NCBI GenBank assembly: GCA_020347085.1
Contig: CP070769.1
Location: forward strand, 2,253,181-2,262,839
Direction of reading: 5' to 3'
Length of the DNA stretch: 9,659 nucleotides
Origin: Desulfobacterales bacterium
GTDB lineage: Bacteria > Desulfobacterota > Desulfobacteria > Desulfobacterales > C00003060
A program made the translations under genes and the position numbers. How positions within the stretch are numbered: position 1 is the first letter of the stretch; every line of letters begins with the position of its first letter. The notes below the pieces were generated by a model. That model worked only from the letters and a program-made list of their open reading frames with translations. It did not search any database and was not told the DNA's origin. Shown one piece after another: positions 6,902 to 9,659 of this stretch.

Positions 6902-7519
6902 TTAACCCTTTTTCCTTCGTTCATAGACGACCTCTATCCAGTTGAAGAAACCCATCATAAGGCCAACAGTGACGAAACCTGCGCAGGGCAGGACGAAATA
7001 AAGAAGCGGCTTGAAGCCGAGGACGTCATACCCCATTATCATTCCACTCCCTAGGAGCTCCCGCACGAAGCCAAGGGTCATCATCGCGAACATGAACCCA
7101 AGGCCCATGCCAAAACCATCCCAAAAGGACTTAGGCAGCGGGTTCTTGCAGGCAAACATCTCCAAACGCATGGTGATGATGGCAAAGGCCACAATCAATC
7201 TCACAAACAATCCCATAGCCTTGTAAGCCACCGGCACGTAGGCAGCCAGGACAAGGTCGATGACCGTCACCCATGTGGCAATCGTGAGCGTGTACGTGGG
7301 AATCCGGATCTTGGGATGGATGTAATTCCGAACGAGCGAGATGGTACAACTGGAGCAGACCTGCACGAAAAGAACCGCTGTTCCCAAGAGGATACCGTTC
7401 ATGACACTCGTGCTGATACCCACCGCCGGGCACATTGAAAGAGCCAGCTTGAAAATCGGGTTTTCTTTCAGTATGCCGTCTACAAAGAGCTGTTTGTTTG
7501 TTTTCTCCTTGATAGCCAA
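6902..7519 (-). CDS. rnfE: RnfE, membrane subunit of Rnf
   Basis: Integral-membrane subunit, inverted homologue of RnfA, sharing the intramembrane [2Fe-2S] cluster with it. The 205-residue product has the family sequences KENPIFKLALSMCP (Cys30), CSSCTISLVRNYIHPK (Cys55, 58), FACKNPLP (Cys124), FWDGFGMGLGF and GFVRELLGSG, with about six hydrophobic helices. Cys30 and Cys124 are the likely cluster ligands. The start is TTG at 7519, supported by GGAG seven bases upstream; no nearby ATG would keep the N-terminal family sequence. It lies 50 bases after rnfG and six before rnfA. It ends in a basic tail (ERRKKG) and TAA. Confidence 0.95.
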   Translation of the reverse strand: MAIKEKTNKQLFVDGILKENPIFKLALSMCPAVGISTSVMNGILLGTAVLFVQVCSSCTISLVRNYIHPKIRIPTYTLTIATWVTVIDLVLAAYVPVAYKAMGLFVRLIVAFAIITMRLEMFACKNPLPKSFWDGFGMGLGFMFAMMTLGFVRELLGSGMIMGYDVLGFKPLLYFVLPCAGFVTVGLMMGFFNWIEVVYERRKKG

Positions 7520-7569
7520 TTTCTTTCTCCTTACGCAAAGCCTGTGTTGTACAAACCCCCCAATAACCC

Positions 7570-8484
7570 CTAAAACGCAGCGTGAATCTTTTCTTTCTTG
7601 AGCACACTGTCCAGTTTGTCGATGCGGTAGGCGAACTTCTTGGCAACGTTCTTCACGCCGTCAGTAACGGCCTTACTGGAAATCGTTGATGCGGTGATGG
7701 CGTAGATGTCCGCATCCTTGTATTGCTTCCGGATCTCGGCAATCTGTTCTTCCGTAAACATCCCCTCTTCCCACTTGCTCTTCTCCAGATACTTCTTGTA
7801 CTCCACGGGCAGGGGTTTTTTAACCACCTCTAGAGTCTTTAGCTTCTCATAAGACTTTCCCTTAAACTGATTTCTGAAGTACTCCTGCTCAATTTCTTTG
7901 CCCAGCCCTGCATCCTCTTCGTGTTCCATGATCTCCAAACCAAGAAGCTCGAATTTAGGATCCATGGCCACGATCCCGTGAATAAAAGTCCTAAAACCTG
8001 GGAATTTCCTCGGCAAAACGTAGCCGAGTCGTTTGCCCCCGGATGTAGCGATAACTGAGGCATCAGCGTAAGCAAAAATTTTGGGCGCCGCCAAGACTTT
8101 TTGCAAGGCCTTTGCCCGATCCTGAGCTTCTTCTGCCTTCTCTGCCGAAATAGGCACCTCAAGCTTTTCTACGAAGTTCCCTTCCAGGTCGATGAGGACC
8201 ATCTCATAGGCCTCTTCGGTCCCCTTTTCTACTGGAACCATGTATCCCAGAAATTTCTTGTCCCCATCCTCCACAATATAACGATACACGTTTAAGAATT
8301 TGAGGTCTGACGGGGCAGGATTATCCTCCCCAAAACCAAGAAGACCAATCATGGCGTTGTAAACATTCATATGATGATTGTGTTTCTTGGCCTTGGCCGT
8401 CATGGTGTAGGCCAGCCCCATTGCCGAGGCCGCTATCACACAGGAAATGGTCAACGCGAACGTGATCTTAATAATTTGATTCAT
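7570..8484 (-). CDS. rnfG: RnfG, membrane-anchored FMN-binding subunit of Rnf
   Basis: Periplasmic flavoprotein subunit anchored by an N-terminal helix (about residues 5-28), normally carrying FMN covalently on a Thr placed by ApbE. The 304-residue product has the FMN_bind-type signature EHEEDAGLGKEI and FRNQFKGK (about 187-210) and a C-terminal ITASTISSKAV, where Thr267 aligns with the flavinylated Thr. The usual ApbE target is D-x-x-[ST]-G-A-T; here it reads Y-A-I-T-A-S-T, so the Asp, Gly and Ala are all changed. The product is longer than many RnfG (about 200 residues) because of an extra central segment rich in Lys and Glu. The start ATG is three bases after the rnfD stop, with its ribosome site inside the end of rnfD. 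It ends at TAG. Confidence 0.94.
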   Translation of the reverse strand: MNQIIKITFALTISCVIAASAMGLAYTMTAKAKKHNHHMNVYNAMIGLLGFGEDNPAPSDLKFLNVYRYIVEDGDKKFLGYMVPVEKGTEEAYEMVLIDLEGNFVEKLEVPISAEKAEEAQDRAKALQKVLAAPKIFAYADASVIATSGGKRLGYVLPRKFPGFRTFIHGIVAMDPKFELLGLEIMEHEEDAGLGKEIEQEYFRNQFKGKSYEKLKTLEVVKKPLPVEYKKYLEKSKWEEGMFTEEQIAEIRKQYKDADIYAITASTISSKAVTDGVKNVAKKFAYRIDKLDSVLKKEKIHAAF

Positions 8485-8487
8485 CTT

Positions 8488-9597
8488 CTACGCACCTTCT
8501 TCTGGTTCGGGAGCAAAACGTTTGGGTTTGAACCAACGGTTAAGGGCGGGCGTCAAGGGGTTCATTAGCAGAATGGCGTAGCAGACCCCTTCTGGATAAC
8601 CTCCCTTTAACCGAATCAAGACAGTGAGGGCACCGACGCCCACACCAAAGATAATTTTGCCCGTTACCTGGGTCGGAGAGGTCACATAATCCGTAGCCAT
8701 GAAAAAGGCCCCTATGATGACGCCCCCGGAGAGCACAGCCAACAAGGGGTTGCCGGTAAAGAATTTTTCCCCTCCGAAGATCCAGGTTAACAGACCCACA
8801 GACACGATAACCGACACCGGGATATGCCAAGTGACATATCTTTTGTAGATTAGAAAACACCCGCCAATGATGAGTATAAAAGCAGATGTCTCACCGATGC
8901 AGCCGGGCCTTAAACCAATAAAAAAATCGCGGTAGATGACAGACAACGACCCAAATCGCTCAATCACGGCCGCCATTCCGTAATGCTTCAGGATGTAGAG
9001 CGGGGTAGCCGTGGACACCGCGTCCACCCCTGCCCCCATATATTTAAAGACCGAGGCGTCACGGATTGGGGGTAGCCAGGCCGAAGTCATGGCGACCGGA
9101 TAGGTAGCTACCAGAAAGGCCCGGCCGATGAGGGCGGGGTTGAACATGTTGTACCCGAGCCCGCCCATGAGCACCTTTGTTACGTAGATGGCCACGACCC
9201 CGCCCAAGATCGGCATCCAGTAAGGCACGCCGGGTGGGATGACGTAGGCCAAAAGCAGGCCCGTAATCACGGCGCTGCCGTCTTTGATGCTGTCTGTGGG
9301 CCGCCCCAGGCATCTGTTTGACACATACTCAGTCCCCACGCAGCTTAATACACTGATTAATGTAATGATCAGTGTCTGAAAGCCGAAAATGAAGACAGAC
9401 AAAATAAGCGGAGGCTGCAAGCAGGCCACGACCGTCCACATGATCTTGGACACGCTCTCTTTGCTCTTGAAGTGAGGCGAAATCGATACATACAATTCTG
9501 GCGCGACTGCCTCTGGCGCGATCGCCTCTTCTTCCTCTTCTGTCGCCGGGATCGCCTTCTCTGCCTCTTCCACAGTGGTTGCTTCTGATTCGGTCAT
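8488..9597 (-). CDS. rnfD: RnfD, membrane FMN subunit of Rnf
   Basis: Integral-membrane subunit (NqrB homologue) thought to take part in ion translocation. The 369-residue product carries the family segments LYVSISPHFKSK, LGRPTDSIKDGSAVITGLLL, GGLGYNMFNPALIGRAFL and ATDYVTSPTQ. It also has the flavin site DAVSTATPL at 192-200, with Thr198 as the predicted FMN acceptor; the motif D-x-x-S-T-A-T keeps Asp and Thr but has Thr for Gly. About nine hydrophobic helices follow residue 50. The first 34 residues are an unusual Glu/Ala/Pro-rich acidic leader with a run of five Glu (20-24), absent from most RnfD as I know them. ATG 9597 has AGAGGA five bases upstream. It starts 14 bases after the preceding stop codon. 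Confidence 0.95.
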   Translation of the reverse strand: MTESEATTVEEAEKAIPATEEEEEAIAPEAVAPELYVSISPHFKSKESVSKIMWTVVACLQPPLILSVFIFGFQTLIITLISVLSCVGTEYVSNRCLGRPTDSIKDGSAVITGLLLAYVIPPGVPYWMPILGGVVAIYVTKVLMGGLGYNMFNPALIGRAFLVATYPVAMTSAWLPPIRDASVFKYMGAGVDAVSTATPLYILKHYGMAAVIERFGSLSVIYRDFFIGLRPGCIGETSAFILIIGGCFLIYKRYVTWHIPVSVIVSVGLLTWIFGGEKFFTGNPLLAVLSGGVIIGAFFMATDYVTSPTQVTGKIIFGVGVGALTVLIRLKGGYPEGVCYAILLMNPLTPALNRWFKPKRFAPEPEEGA

Positions 9598-9611
9598 ACT
9601 AATCCTCTTGA

Positions 9612-9659
9612 TTATTTTTTCTTGGCTTCCCTAAGATCGTTCTTGGCCATGGTCATGAA
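9612..9659 (-). CDS. rnfC: C-terminal end of upstream gene, probably RnfC (partial)
   Basis: Sixteen codons enter from the right edge and end at TAA (9614-9612), encoding FMTMAKNDLREAKKK. A short charged tail carries no domain of its own. RnfC is inferred only because rnfC directly precedes rnfD in the C-D-G-E-A-B order of sulfate reducers, and the 14-base gap indicates one operon. Confidence 0.55.
   Translation of the reverse strand, partial: FMTMAKNDLREAKKK

Larger units (their letters stand above)
3934..9659 (-). other. rnf operon (rnfC-D-G-E-A-B-apbE)
   Basis: Seven co-directional genes with short gaps (14, 3, 50, 6, 74 and 20 bases) end at a strong terminator, consistent with one transcript. 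All subunits of the ion-pumping Rnf complex except the bulk of RnfC are in view, plus the flavin transferase that matures RnfD and RnfG. The promoter lies outside the window. The largest gap (rnfA-rnfB, 5859-5932) contains a 6-bp hairpin. Confidence 0.9.

Noticed and set aside
1..9659. Genetic-code reassignment of TGA to Trp or Gly
   Set aside because: TGA appears inside genes only at conserved Cys positions, Trp is encoded by TGG, and the cytochrome gene uses TGA (3801-3803) as a true stop.
1..9659. CRISPR arrays, tRNA or rRNA genes, insertion sequences
   Set aside because: I saw no spaced direct repeats, cloverleaf sequences, transposase motifs or terminal inverted repeats.

Overview
The window reads as an energy-conservation locus of a sulfate-reducing or related Desulfobacterota (former Deltaproteobacteria). 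The reasons are an Rnf operon in the order C-D-G-E-A-B-apbE, a Tmc/Hdr-type menaquinone or thiol electron-transfer module (cytochrome b, HdrD-like Fe-S protein, small bis-His c-type cytochrome) and, most tellingly, heavy use of selenocysteine (Sec).

Layout: (1) Minus strand, 1158 to 1 and beyond the left edge: an HdrD/TmcB-like Fe-S protein read through an in-frame TGA at 451-453. (2) 1159-1557: a divergent intergenic region with no gene. (3) Plus strand 1558-3803: a small operon of a NarI/TmcC-like membrane cytochrome b (1558-2208), a second HdrD/TmcB-like protein read through an in-frame TGA at 3013-3015 (2263-3567), and a three-CXXCH mini-cytochrome with no visible export signal (3582-3803). 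(4) 3871-3915: a bidirectional intrinsic terminator between convergent operons. (5) Minus strand 9659 to 3934: the rnf operon, transcribed right to left: end of a gene that is probably rnfC, then rnfD, rnfG, rnfE, rnfA (with an N-terminal lipoprotein/Ig-like extension), rnfB (read through an in-frame TGA at 5697-5699) and apbE, the flavin transferase for the Rnf flavoproteins.

The central result is that three genes look cut short only because a TGA replaces a Cys codon at a conserved Fe-S motif. In both HdrD-like proteins the TGA falls in the motif E-[Sec]-G-H-A-Y. In RnfB it is the first Cys of the CxxCxxxxC cluster motif next to the membrane anchor. Homology continues in the same frame on both sides of each TGA. 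Each TGA is followed at bacterial-SECIS distance by a hairpin, and in the two HdrD-like genes the apical GUU starts at exactly +24. I therefore annotate three selenoproteins, all at Fe-S redox proteins.

Working together: Rnf couples ferredoxin:NAD+ (or cytochrome) electron transfer to ion translocation. The cytochrome b/HdrD/cytochrome c module passes electrons between periplasmic cytochrome c, the quinone pool and a cytoplasmic thiol/disulfide or Fe-S acceptor.
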